A stretch of 64,000 nucleotides of DNA from Paramecium octaurelia (taxonomy: Eukaryota > Ciliophora > Oligohymenophorea > Peniculida > Parameciidae). Made by a program: the position numbers and the translations under genes. Where the stretch lies: positions 66,442 to 130,441 of the forward strand of contig CAJJDP010000026.1 in NCBI GenBank assembly GCA_905182995.1, in the 5' to 3' direction. Every line of letters starts with the position of its first letter. Positions within the stretch are counted from its first letter, which is position 1. The notes under the pieces are model-generated. The model was not told the DNA's origin. It was given only the letters and a program-made list of their open reading frames with translations, and ran no database searches. Shown piece after piece: positions 12,447 through 23,594 of the stretch.

Positions 12447-12722
12447 TCATCCCTATTATTATTAAATCTATTCTTATCTTTAGTTATTTGTTCTTTCTTA
12501 AATTGGTTAGCCAACTCCAAAATATCCTATAATCTATTAACTTCCAATTCTTTATTCTTCTTATAATTAATTATTTCTAATTAGATAGAAAGATTACTCT
12601 TATATTGAAGACGGAATCTCAAAGTCTAGATTTGGTTACTCTTCTTATTCAATTTGTTCTAACTAGGCCTGATTAATATCATAAATTATTCCTTTATACT
12701 CTTTATATGCTTGAAATAACAT
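12447..12722 (-). CDS. Small Gln-rich hypothetical protein
   Basis: Uninterrupted frame of 91 residues from ATG 12722 to TGA 12449-12447. It starts MLFQAYKEYKGIIYDINQAQ and contains EEQPNLDFEIPSSIQEQ and IIGYFGVGQPIQERTNNQ. The composition (acidic, Gln-rich, many TAA/TAG Gln codons) is like real Paramecium proteins and unlike the surrounding spacer. No domain was recognised. The start overlaps by 16 nt the start of a divergent ORF, so one of the two starts may be wrong. Confidence 0.5.
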
Positions 12723-13066
12723 TATCGATTCACAAACATAGAGCACAGTAGAGAAAATCTAAGGTTGATTTATAATTATACCAACATCAGAGTGAAGTTC
12801 CTGTTCTCATCTATGAAAAAGGGCAGATGATATTAAACAAACCACAAAAAGAATATAACATTCAAATATATCAAAGAGAAGTCATAAAACATTGTTACTA
12901 ATGCAAGGCAATAGTTCTAATAATTTACTTTAGTTCAATACTTTTTGATAATAAGTAAGTATCATCATACAACCATTAAAACAATCAGACAAAAAAAAGG
13001 TCTCTTAATTTCTTAGAAAAACCCTAAAAAATACCAACACAAATTGGATGGCTATAAAAAGTCTGA
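12707..13066 (+). CDS. Small hypothetical protein
   Basis: Open frame of 119 residues beginning MLEITLSIHKHRAQ and including SEVPVLIYEKGQMILNKPQ and IKHCYQCKAI. The first ~70 residues look coding. An alternative model removes a 34-nt intron (12955-12988) and continues in another frame with LDGYKKSEYFIDYIEGQLG, but no TGA then follows before the DPM3 gene, so the 3' end is unresolved. No family was recognised. Confidence 0.4.
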
Positions 13067-13159
13067 GTATTTCATTGATTATATAGAAGGATAGCTTGGG
13101 TTAATAATTCGGAAAGGGATGCATTAAATTTATAAAAATATATATGCATATTTAATTTT

Positions 13160-13445
13160 TCACAATTTTAATCCCTTCTCTTTGTAAAATCGCTTAGCTT
13201 CCTCAACCTCCTTTTATAATGATTCAGCTTCTTCAGGATAATCCTTCAATTGTGACAAATCTCCCCCTACTTTAAACAGTGCATAAGAGAAATATAAAAT
13301 CAAGGCATATGTTGGCATTGATTTAGCAACCTCACTAATTTTACGATTTTAAATACTTCACATATCCAGTTGATAAGAATAGTGTAATAATCCAAATAAT
13401 TGCTGATATTGAAGATGCTGCAAAGAGATTGGTACCTCTACTCAT
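13160..13445 (-). CDS. DPM3: Dolichol-phosphate mannosyltransferase subunit 3
   Basis: A 22-nt intron (13335-13356) gives an exact frame of 87 residues. Two N-terminal hydrophobic helices (AIIWIITLFLS and TYALILYFSYALFKV) are followed by a soluble tail LSQLKDYPEEAESLQKEV and FYKEKGLKL. The tail matches the DPM3 C-terminal signature (HDCEDAARELQSQI ... RRGLRF), which holds the catalytic DPM1 subunit at the ER membrane. The complex makes dolichol-phosphate mannose for N-glycans and GPI anchors; GPI synthesis is relevant because ciliate surface antigens, such as the one in this window, are GPI-anchored. Confidence 0.85.
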
Positions 13446-13544
13446 TTATTAAATAAATATAATTATTCTAAAAATCAATGCTCATTTCTTTATATTAGAT
13501 TAATCAGAGGGTATGTGTTTAATTTATAATTAATTTTTTTAATA

Positions 13545-14437
13545 ATGAATGTTATGGACTTGCTAAGAGAACGAGCACAGGATATTCGCAATTTATAGAA
13601 CAACTAGGTGCAAATTAAGTAAATAAGTATGCTCCAAAATTTGATTTTCTGAGTATAGGGAGAAGATTAGATAGATAATCGAAACCGATTCCATGAACCA
13701 ATTATATTAAGCTAAGAAACTTAATTAGAATGATCTACTACAATTCCAGGAGGCCATCAAATTCACTCTTAAAATAATCGCAGTTAATTTTGAGGTTTGA
13801 TGACTTTAATAATATTAAGTTGCTCAATCTAGAACCGACGTTGGCGTCAACCACTAAAACTGTTATTGAACTCTATCTATACTACGGGCTACCATCAAAA
13901 GCAGATCAGTTATAAAATGAAATATATAATCAGAGCAAACAAACCATTTTTTTGATTTTGTTACAGCATCTAATTGACGTAACAAGAATGGCCTTAGAAT
14001 TTACCATCAAAAGATAAACGAATTTAAGGATCTTTTGTGTGGGAAAGGAAATCGATAAGAAAAAATCAACTTCCAATCCTCCAAAGAGATTGAATTTTAA
14101 GAGTGTTCAAAGAAGTGAATCAAATACATAAGAAAAAGTAATTTTATCGAAACAATCTATACATCATTTTGACACATAATCACCAAATGAATCTCCAGCA
14201 AAAACCTAAAGGATTTTAGAAGAAATTTAAGCAACTTCAAGAGACAATTCTGTTATGAGATGTCATCAAATAAGACAAACTGAAATAGTTACCAAAACTC
14301 TTCTACCATGTATTTACTAACCAAAATTTAACTAATAATCTCTCTTTCGATAACTAAAACAAAGAAACCTCAGCATTTAAAATACTATTTCATCCTACAT
14401 TAAGTAAATTAATGACAAAATTATTACTGATTTATGA
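13545..14437 (+). CDS. Hypothetical protein, helical N-terminus
   Basis: Spliced length about 275 residues if introns near 13616-13655 and at 13795-13819 are removed; the length is then divisible by three. N-terminal MNVMDLLRERAQDIRNLQNN is amphipathic. The middle has NDLLQFQEAIKFTLK and TVIELYLYYGLPSKADQLQ, and the C-terminal half is Ser/Gln-rich and basic. The last stop is TGA 14435-14437, convergent with the kinase gene. The first intron is longer than usual (about 40 nt), so the 5' exon structure is uncertain. No family was recognised. Confidence 0.55.
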
Positions 14438-14695
14438 TAAATTATTATTTAACAACAATTTACTCTTTATATAATGATAATACCTATAACACAAAATATT
14501 TAGGCTAGTATTATATAATATAACTTAATTATGAAACTAAAAATACACTTATTTACAATTTAATGAGTATTTGAATTATTGAGATATGAATAAATTATTT
14601 ACGAATTTGTTAAGATAATAAAAATTGATAGTGAATTATTCTTCATAAATTTATTTTATAAACTATTATGATTTTTAAGTTTTGATTTGATAAAG

Positions 14696-16030
14696 TCATT
14701 CAATAATATGATCGCTCTATTTTCTAAGTCGATTAATATCATCATCAAAGGATGGAAAATAATTGGATCCCAAACTTTGCTCAAAGCTTTATTAACTTCC
14801 TCGAATAGCTTAAATCTTAATATCAGGAATATTATCATTTGAATTGATGACTTACATAGGTTTCGTAAGCGGAAACATTCTTACAATTTCATGAGGACTT
14901 TCTTCTGCAATTCCTTATTCTCCTATACTTTTTAAAATCAATACCAGTAAATTTTTCACCAAAGAATGGATGCTGCAAAGCCTAAGAGGCCGAGATTCTT
15001 TTATTAGGATCTCTTTAAAGCATTTATTTTATCAAATCAATAGTTTCATCTGAACAATTTTTTAAATAATTATTGCACAAGAACTTCTTATTGTTTTCTA
15101 ATATCTCATCACTTGTATTGCCACTAAATAAGGATTTCTTACACAATAGTTTAAAGAATATAGCTCCTAAACTAAAAATGTCTACTTTAGTAGTGTATGG
15201 ATATTTTTCAATAAACATCTCTGGAGCTATATATCCAGGAGTTCCACACAGTTATCTATAAGGACATGACGTGTATATTGCAAGACCAAAATCAATAACC
15301 TTTACAGACTCAACTTTCCCCTGCTCGTTCAATACTAGGTTTTCCAATTTCAAATCTCTATGAATTATGTTATTTATGTCCAAATAGCATAATGCTTATA
15401 AGCATCTCTATCAAATGAAAAAATTAATACATTTATTATCTATCTAATCTATGTGAGTGTTAATGAGTGTTTTTTCGAAAACGAATGCAGAGACTCACCC
15501 TATAATAATTCAAGAATGATATAGAACGACTTTTCTCCTTCGAAAATATCAATAATTTTAACAATGGTTTCATGGTCCAATTTTCTCATTAATTCAATCT
15601 CTTAAATCATGCGATTCTAAATCACATAAATTGTTACATATCTGTCTTTATCTTCTCTCCTATAAATATAGTCTTTACGAATGCATTTCGAAGCAAATTC
15701 TCGATGCGTTAGTTTATTACATACTCTATATACTTTTGATGAGGCTCCAGAACCTAATATTTCTTTGCTCTCATAAATTGATGAAATATTCCCAAAGAAC
15801 ACCTTTCCACTTAATTATTTATACAGATGTAATAAATCAGAGCTGTTACCATGAAACCATTTGAGTGCTTTATTATACTTGATACCAAATGCAACTATTA
15901 AACTGTGCTCTGTCCTCCAATATATTAAATTTTCAAAATTTAATTCAAGGAGATACTTAGAGTCTTGAAAATTGACTGTCTCTTTTAGGTGGATGTTATC
16001 TTACCTCGGACATTCTGATGCAATTCTCAT
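14696..16030 (-). CDS. Ser/Thr protein kinase (CAMK/AGC-like) with N-terminal extension
   Basis: About 420 residues from ATG 16030. N-terminal ~85 residues (LNFENLIYWRTEHSLIV ... KYNKALKWFHGNSSDLLHL) look like the second half of a PH domain. The kinase core follows: glycine loop GSGASSKVYR, catalytic Lys in ASKCIRK, catalytic loop IIHRDLKLENL, DFG in VIDFGLA, activation-segment end CGTPGYIAPEMF, then KVDIFSLGAIFFKLL. All catalytic residues are present. The tail ends GSNYFPSFDDDINRLRKQSDHIIE and TGA. An upstream ATG at 16118 opens a frame with QRKHFIKDKLYHLLLDENCI, which would complete a PH fold, but I could not find a clean intron to join it. Confidence 0.85.
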
Positions 16031-16519
16031 CTAAAAGAAGATGATATAGTTTATCCTTTATGAAATGTTTCCGTTAGCATTCCATTTAAAAGGAGGTTTT
16101 GCCTTTCTACTATTACATTAAGCAAAATTAATTCTAATTTATATATTTGTTTTGATTAATTGTATATTTATATAAAATATATTTAAATAGAATTGCTAAT
16201 AATTTAAGAAATCACTCATTACTTTTGGTTCATTATAAATCTATCAAATAAAAAGATTCAATTATTCATTTCGATTAATAGAGAAGTTGAAAATTCATCA
16301 TAGTTCTAATTTACTTAAAATCTAAGTTAAAAGAACAAAAATTTAGTATATTGAATGTAAAGTTTCATACTAATTATTTTTTATAAATTAACGGCAGATA
16401 AGAAAAATCACAAGATATGTATAATCTTAATTACTATTTATTTTCAAAAAAGATGACTTTAATTCAATCTATTTTATTTATAATTTACATCATAGTTTAA
16501 ATATAAAAATAAAAGCGAA
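16031..16519. other. AT-rich intergenic region, possible upstream kinase exon
   Basis: The part 16031-16118 may be a 5' exon of the kinase gene. The rest is AT-rich without a supported ORF. Confidence 0.5.
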
Positions 16520-18100
16520 TCAAATCAGCTAACAACCTGAACCACCATCTCCTCTTGATCTATTTTCTAAGTCTTTAATCTTTTATTCCATATTATTTAT
16601 TCTGTCCCGTTAATTTCTAATTGTCTGCTAATATTCTTCTGTTTTATTCATATCTCTAATCTATTACTATAATTATTATATATCTTCTTTTTATCTCTAA
16701 TTCTACCTTTCTAACTCTTTCATTTATTCTATATTTAAATTTTTGTGTGAGTTTATAGCTAACTCTAACTATAATTTAAGGCAGCTTATTTCTTTTGAAT
16801 AATTATTATTTGATGTATCTAGCGTATTTTCAAGTGTATATATTTAAGATCTATAATCATCCATGGTTTGTTGTAATTAAGATTATTGATTTTCAATTTC
16901 AATAATTTTTGCTCTATCCTGTTATGCTTTTTCTAAAAACTCTAGTCTTGTACTTATTATTTTTTCTATCTTTCTTAATTAATCTTTAGCAATAGACTTC
17001 ATAATAGTCATTTCTTCATATCCTTTGATAAGATCGGAAAATTATGAAAAGTATACAAATATCTCTTTGAAATTATTACTAGAATTCATAATATCACATT
17101 TGGATGAAAGATTTTGTGCTAATTCTTCACAAATAGAAATAAAATTGATATACCAATTCAGAGGGGATTCCTAATTGTCTTTTTTGATTACTTATAATAA
17201 CTGTTACATTTCTTATTCAGTTTTCTTACTTTATGATTCTGATAATTTTGTATACGAGTTATCGAAAACATCACATAATATATTCCCATATTTTTCGATT
17301 GTTTTTAGTGTTGTAGTTCTTAAATAATCACTAATAATTTCACTTTTAGGAAGTTTTTATGGTTGGATTGTAATAGGCTGCATTTATTTAATCTATTGCA
17401 ACAATATTTATCGTTATTAATCATTGAAAATAAGTTATAATTGATCAATCTTTTTAGCCTTTCTTACTACAAGAATTTTATCAATTTATTATGATAAATT
17501 AACAGAATTTAGATCATCTTTTATTTTATTTTGTAGTTTTTCCTCGGATAAATCTTCTAAATAACAATTTAATAATAAATTAAATTTTTGAATATTATCG
17601 TTTCCTTTCAAGAATACTTGTTTAATAAATTCTTAAAGATCTGAGCCTCTATTAGGCAAATTATTTTCAGGATTTTTTATTACATAAATAATTTTTATTG
17701 GACCTGAAGTAGCAATCTTATGAAATAAAAGCTCAAACAATAATCGATCCCAATCTCCACTTGTATCTTGAAATCCTGGAAAATCAATAATTAAATGGTT
17801 ATTTTCATAATTATGATAAAAATTTGGTTCTTTTGTGATTGAATTCATTCCTCCAATCATTTTAGAATATCTATTTGACGGATTCTTTATCAGCAATTCT
17901 TTGTTTTCATCAATTGTAAAATCTGCTCCGCTTAAGAAATTGAAAATAGTGCTTTTTCCAGATCCTGTTAACCCAACTAGTAAAACCACAGATATATTTC
18001 TTTTTTTATTATTATCATCAAATTGAGCAATCAATTTTTAAAATTTTCCTATTAAATTCATTAGGATTGACTCTTGATCATCTGAATCATTTTGATCCAT
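16520..18100 (-). CDS. AIG1/GIMAP-like GTPase with coiled-coil tail
   Basis: Frame of 526 residues without an obvious intron, starting MDQNDSDDQESILMNL. G1 is VVLLVGLTGSGKSTIFNFLS; G2-type TKEPNFYHN; G3 DFPGFQDTSG. The segment IIYVIKNPENNLPNRG lies where G4 is expected but lacks a clear TKxD. After residue ~200 the protein is Lys/Glu/Gln-rich and heptad-like, ending NRSRGDGGSGCQLI. The architecture (septin/TRAFAC paraseptin G domain plus long helix) fits AIG1-type GTPases, which oligomerise on membranes. A terminal Cys four residues from the end recalls a prenylation box, but QLI is only a weak match. Confidence 0.75.
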
Positions 18101-18578
18101 TTTAAAATTATACTAGAATTTTAATAGAATTTAAACCTTAAAAATCGTAAATGTCATTTAATCAAATTCTATTAGAATATTTAATAGAATTACGAAACCA
18201 TTTATTTTACATATTTCATCCCTAATTAAACATTATTTAATTTAGTGATCATAACCTCAAAGTAAATTCATTTTGTTTAATTTTCACATATTTCATAAAT
18301 TTTCTAAAAATAACATATCTATCTTTTGTGATTGATGATTTATCAATTACTATTTTTTCCTACACACAAGCAAAGAATGAATATTCTATCTATTTCTTTT
18401 CTCTTGTATAATATCAATTCTCTAAAGACAAAGTTATTGAATTTACAATAATGTGAAAAGATCAAGAACGATTTAATAACGAATACACATCAATTAAAAT
18501 AATATTTTATCAAAGAAACAAGAACTCCTATTAATTTAATTATTTATTTTTTTAATATGAATTTAGATCATCATTTAT
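18101..18578. other. AT-rich intergenic region
   Basis: About 480 bases, very AT-rich. No ORF or RNA was recognised. Confidence 0.6.
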
Positions 18579-19546
18579 TCATCCAATTAAATAACTTAGT
18601 TAATAATCAGCTTTCAATGATTGATCAACTACTGTTTTATTATTCTTATGATATTCTTCAATATCAACTAATTTATCGCCAACAACTTAATCATATCCAG
18701 TGTTTTCCAATGCTTTATAGTTTGCTATTAACTTAGTTAGATTGATATATGATGGACAATATAATTATTAACCTACGATGCAATTATTAGTGGGATGAAT
18801 GATCTAAATACTTAAAATATTATTTGTACTTTTTCAATGAAAGATTGATTTAAATTGGCTTTGTATGCAGATCCAAGACTATCCTCAATCAGATGAATAA
18901 TAGATTTGAAATCAATGTGTTTGTGTCCCTTAGCTAAGAGTAATTTTCCTGCATGTGATCCTGCTAGAACTTAAGCCACAATTGATTCTAAATCACCAGT
19001 GAAGATGGGAGCACATGATTGTCCAGTGTTTTGGAAGTAGATGCTTTCACCATTATAAATTCTTGATGCTAATTTATTAGTGAAAGTGCTATTTGGTCCA
19101 AAGGTAATGTCAGATCTGATGCCAACTAATTAAGGAATGAAACGACGTCCTTCTACTTCTAGATGCTTCCATTCATCGATTTCTTCTTGATGATCATGTT
19201 CCACTGGTGCAACATAAGCAACAGTCTTATAGTTTCTATTTTTGACCAAATCTAAGGTAGCGACTAATAAATTCTTTTTGGATGCTGTGGTTTAGTAATA
19301 ATCGTGACTGACATATAGAACATTGTTGGCTTATTTGATTACATCGTGTAAATCTTGGCGATCTCCGATTTTGAACAATTCGATGTTTGCTGATAATGAT
19401 GACTTAAATTTGAGGAGTCTTTGGACAGTGAAATAAGTAGGGAAAATGTCAGCACATATGATCTTTTCATATTTACCACTTTCTGCAGCTACTTTCAAAA
19501 ATCCCTAAGCAATTCTATTGCTAGCATTCAAAAGAAGGAGAGACAT
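18579..19546 (-). CDS. NAD(P)-binding Rossmann-like protein, possible complex I NDUFA9-like
   Basis: A 26-nt intron gives an exact frame of 313 residues starting MSLLLLNASNRIAQGFLK. The pattern is an atypical Rossmann start (LLLNASNRIAQG in place of GxxGxxG), then KIICADIFPTYFTVQRL, DRQDLHDVIKQANNVLYVSH, KTVAYVAPVEHDHQEE, GIRSDITFGPNSTFTNKLA and YFQNTGQSCAPIFTGDLESI. This layout resembles NmrA/extended SDR proteins such as the mitochondrial complex I 39-kDa subunit. The glycine motif is degenerate and there is no YxxxK, so catalysis is unlikely. Complex I membership is an inference of low to moderate strength. Confidence 0.6.
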
Positions 19547-19611
19547 ATTAATAAAATAATATATTTATGATTTAATATATATAAGTAAAATTGGTATTTG
19601 AAAGTTAAGAA

Positions 19612-20285
19612 TCAAAATCTGCCTGAAGACCTTGTTCTAAGTAGAAAAGATTTGAATTCATCCACTAACTTAGTGAGTTCTTAGGTTTCTCTTTACTTTT
19701 GCAATCTTTAGTCCTTTTGAGCTTGAACCTTCTTTTATCTCGAGTCAAAACATTCAAAGGCTCTTATTTAAACCTTCTTGGGTGTTTGATTGGGACTCAA
19801 CAAAGTTTGCTAGCTTAAATGAATAATTAGGTTTGGTACATCTAACGTATGAAGGAGTCATCATCCAAGTATTCTTATTCGCTTTTTGGTGAGATACTCA
19901 TTTATATAGTATTTTGTTATATGCTCAATAAAGGCTTTTTCTTACAATAGTTCCTTCGTTCTAGTTCTTCCACGACTTTCTGAACAATAACCTCAGTGTA
20001 TCTATCTTGATCCATACTCGAGAGAGAAGTTGTGAAGGAAGATGCAGCTGGTGTCTTTGATATTTTAAGATATGGTTATTTATTCTCTGTGTTTTCTTAT
20101 GGGGGCAATTTGAAGAATACTTCTTTGACTTTTACGTGATCTGACTTAATGTCACTTTAGACTATTGTGGATGTGCTTTAGTCAGTACTGGTTTATTTGT
20201 TGAGTCTAAGTTCTTATTGAGATGAGGTGAATTATTTGATGAATTCTCGGACTTCAGGATTAACAGAATCTCTCATATTTTTCAT
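19612..20285 (-). CDS. Hypothetical protein, Ser/Thr-rich
   Basis: Starts MKNMRDSVNPEVREFIKQF and ends LVDEFKSFLLRTRSSGRF; about 215 residues with at least one short intron. The N-terminal half is Ser/Thr/Gln-rich (TSSQQELRLNKQTSTDQ), the middle has a helical segment DRYTEVIVQKVVEELERRN. No domain was recognised. It ends 66 nt before the start of the Rossmann-like gene. Confidence 0.55.
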
Positions 20286-20324
20286 ATCGGTTAATAATAA
20301 TTATAATTTTATAAATATAATTGA

Positions 20325-23159
20325 TCACTTAAATTTTCTTGCCAAAATTATAGCTCTAGCAATTTATTTTAAGGATCTTTTTGGTTGTCTTAACAAGCCA
20401 TAGTTCTTTTTTTTCTAGGATAGAATATTAAATATGATTACTTAACGATTGTATGATTATTGAAGAAGTTCTGTGAAAGGTAGAAATTGTTTGATTTGAG
20501 ATGGTTTCACTTCCAATTTAAATCTTTTCACATCTTCAATGTCAATAACGTAATATTCCATATATTCTTGAAATACATTGGTATCGTATTCAGTATCAAT
20601 TTTGGGTTTTACAGAGTTACCTAATTGATACCTGTGAAATTCTTTCAACACAACGGAGAGATTGTTGTGAGGATAAAATATGTTGAAATCACAGCCGCAT
20701 TCGAATTCGTTCAACAACACAAAGCTTTTCTTGATCTCCAATTGATGACTCCCATTGTACTTATCCACTTCTTATTTGAATATCTAATAATCAGCCCTTA
20801 TGTCCTCCATCTTTTATTGAATAGTGCCACTATCACTATCTTCCGAACTCTCATTTGGAGATTTGAACTAATTAATTGGAATGTGACTCAGACTTGTTTC
20901 ACCACTGGGATGAGAGGACAATAATGCTTAAGACATATTTTTGGTGATGCTAAATATTTCTGATTGTTTAATCTAGATCTACTGTATCTATTATGCAGAT
21001 TTCTTGAATGTCTGTTCCCAATTTCTTCTCCTATTCCTATCTTCTTTAAACTTGGACTTCAATTTGAATCCCTTCTTTATCGATTAATCTTCCACTGCCT
21101 ATGATAACTGATCATCCACATTGCATTCTTCAATCAAAAATTTATGCGTTGGTATATTCATCTGTAGATTTTTAGCTACTTTTTCTAGTTCTTGTCTGTT
21201 TTTCAAAGCATTATAATTCATTCGATCTTTCCTTACAAAATCCTTCATTATAGCCTTGATACATCTGATTTTGGTCTTTTAATACACATATAAATCGACC
21301 ACAAAATGTAAGGAGGGACAATCCCTTATAACATGTCCTGGTAAATCACAAGCATAACAATGAATATTCAACACCTACAATTATTGTTTATTGACTTCCT
21401 CATTTATAAAATTAAATCTTTCTCTATCTTCTGGGAATTTATCTAACAAGCCCACAAAATCTTGTCTTCTCAACACAAATGCATCAGTAAATCCATTGCT
21501 TTTAGCAGATGCTGTTCTACCTATATTCCCAAAGAAACTGATCTCGCCAAAGATTTACTTATTGCTTAATCTGGCCACAATTTGTCTTGTCTTAATTAAC
21601 ACAATGTTTATTTGACCTTCTTAAATGAAATAGAGAATTTACTCATTCTTAGGTTCATCTTCTAGAAACACATATTCATCAGGCTATATCGTTTGCTCCT
21701 TTAGAATCTGTGTTAATTCTATGATTAATTTCCTTGAAAATGTCTCACACAACAATTTATAACTAGCCAATATAGTTCCATTTACTTAAATTGTAAACTC
21801 GTATTTTAGAGATAACGAGAGATTTGAGCAAATGGATTCTAAATTTGTACTCCGATGAGAATCCCAAATGTACTATAAATACCTTCTAACCTTATTCTAT
21901 AATTGCTTCGGAATCTTGACCTTAGCCATGTAGATATTTATTTCAGATATCCTCTTCTGATATTAATCTTGCTTCTAACTTAGTTATTGCATCGTGTTTC
22001 CTATGGTGTTCATAGTGAATGAGAATACACCACAAGCAATGAGAAGAAAGAACACTCCAAATAGTCTTTCTAATGGTGTCTATGGAGAGAGATCGCCATA
22101 ACCTACAGTAATCATGGTTGTTACAGCCCAATAGACAGAATTCACATATCTAATTTCCCAAGGTTCATCATACAACCCATAAATTGAGAGCCAATTGTAC
22201 GATGTGTCCTCGCTTTGACCTATAAAATGGAAAATACACCCTAGCCAATGAGACCAAAATAAAACAAACGCACAGAGCTTAAGAAAACTTCCGATCGTCT
22301 AAATTATAGAACTATCAGAAAAATAATCCTCTATTTTATCCATTATGGCCTTCAATTTCGCCAATCTCAATAACCGAATGACTTTAACAAATCGAAAGAA
22401 TTTCAACACTCTTAAAATTTGAGTACTCTTCTTTAAATTGTCAGATGACTCATTCACTTCATCTCCAGCCTCTCCTATCAATGCAGCATTGAATACCATG
22501 TCATATGGAAATGATGCCACAACATCTATCCAAAACCACAACTTGAAATAGTCGACAGCTATTGCCTTGTAGGTATAATTGATATTTCCATTCAAATAGA
22601 CTGCTGTATTGAAAGTTAAGATTATATCAAATAGAAATGCTGCTGTTATCACATAGCCAAATTCAGCACTTACCTCAATGTCAAAACTTATTCTTATTGG
22701 TATTGTTATGATTTCATAGAGAATTAAAATCATACAAAAAAAGTCCCATAACAATTTCAAACTGCTATCTGGACTTAATACTAACCAAAAATTTTGAAGC
22801 TACTTATTTCTCTTACTAATATCAATTCTTTAATTGTCTGATTAAGAAGATTTCGATAGCTCTTTCATTTTTTCGTTGCGCTCCTTTTCATCCAAATCAA
22901 TATTGTCAAAAGGTAGAAATACTTCATCAATATCTTACAATCTCTATTCTAATTTCATTTTGCCCATATAAATGGCCTTATCACCAAATATGTATTTTTC
23001 CGATTGAGAAAGATCTGTGTAAATTTTCCGGTCCTATAAACAGCGTTGGAAAAATTCCACCTTTCTTTATTCCTAATCACCTCTCCTACTCATAAGAGCT
23101 TAATCCTCATTGGCGACACGAGCTGAATATTGATCCATCTCCATCAAAATTGAGTTCAT
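20325..23159 (-). CDS. Cyclic-nucleotide-gated type K+ channel with zinc-knuckle tail
   Basis: A single frame of 944 residues from ATG 23159 to TGA 20327-20325. It has six membrane segments; S4 is Arg/Lys-rich (ILRVLKFFRFVKVIRLLRLA), and the pore carries the K+-selective filter TMITVGYGDLSP. S6 and a C-linker (MQQLRSKINIRRGY) lead to a cyclic-nucleotide-binding domain (LSNKQIFGEISFFGNIGRTA; the usual PRSA-type Arg-Thr-Ala is present). After the CNBD comes CYACDLPGHVIRDC, a C-x2-C-x4-H-x4-C zinc knuckle, then a basic segment and an acidic/Gln-rich tail continuing without a stop. Such channels set membrane potential and ciliary beating in Paramecium. A Met 20936 in the tail begins a sub-ORF that could be mistaken for a separate gene. 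Confidence 0.9.
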
Positions 23160-23594
23160 CTATTAATTTTTTCTTATTTTAACAAAAATAATAATTTGTT
23201 TTCGTTTATATTAACCTAAATCTTATTCTATATGCGAGTCTTAACATATTATTAAAATTGCAATTATTTAACTTGTTAATACTAAAAGTAGTTATTAAAA
23301 AGTTTGAAACTCCTCATCTAAGTGGATTTGAACACAATTATTCTTGATGATATGAGTTAAAATTAATTAACGACATTTTTTGGACTTAGCCCATTTAAAT
23401 GACAGAACTAATTTTTAATACTTAATATTTATATTTTGATCAATCTCTCCAATTAATTTCCATATTTTATATGGTTTAGTTGATAGTAAGTTGTGGAACC
23501 ATATTCTAGCTAAAACCAAAATTGAAATAAAATTAAAGATTTTCTTTATAGAATTAACAATATCTAAGAATAATACATTTTAAACACAGAAATA
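23160..23594. other. AT-rich intergenic region
   Basis: About 435 bases upstream of the channel and downstream of the RING gene. No feature was recognised. Confidence 0.6.

Noticed and set aside
20457..20936. Separate gene downstream of the K+ channel
   Set aside because: The channel frame continues through it without TGA or intron, so it is the channel's C-terminal tail.
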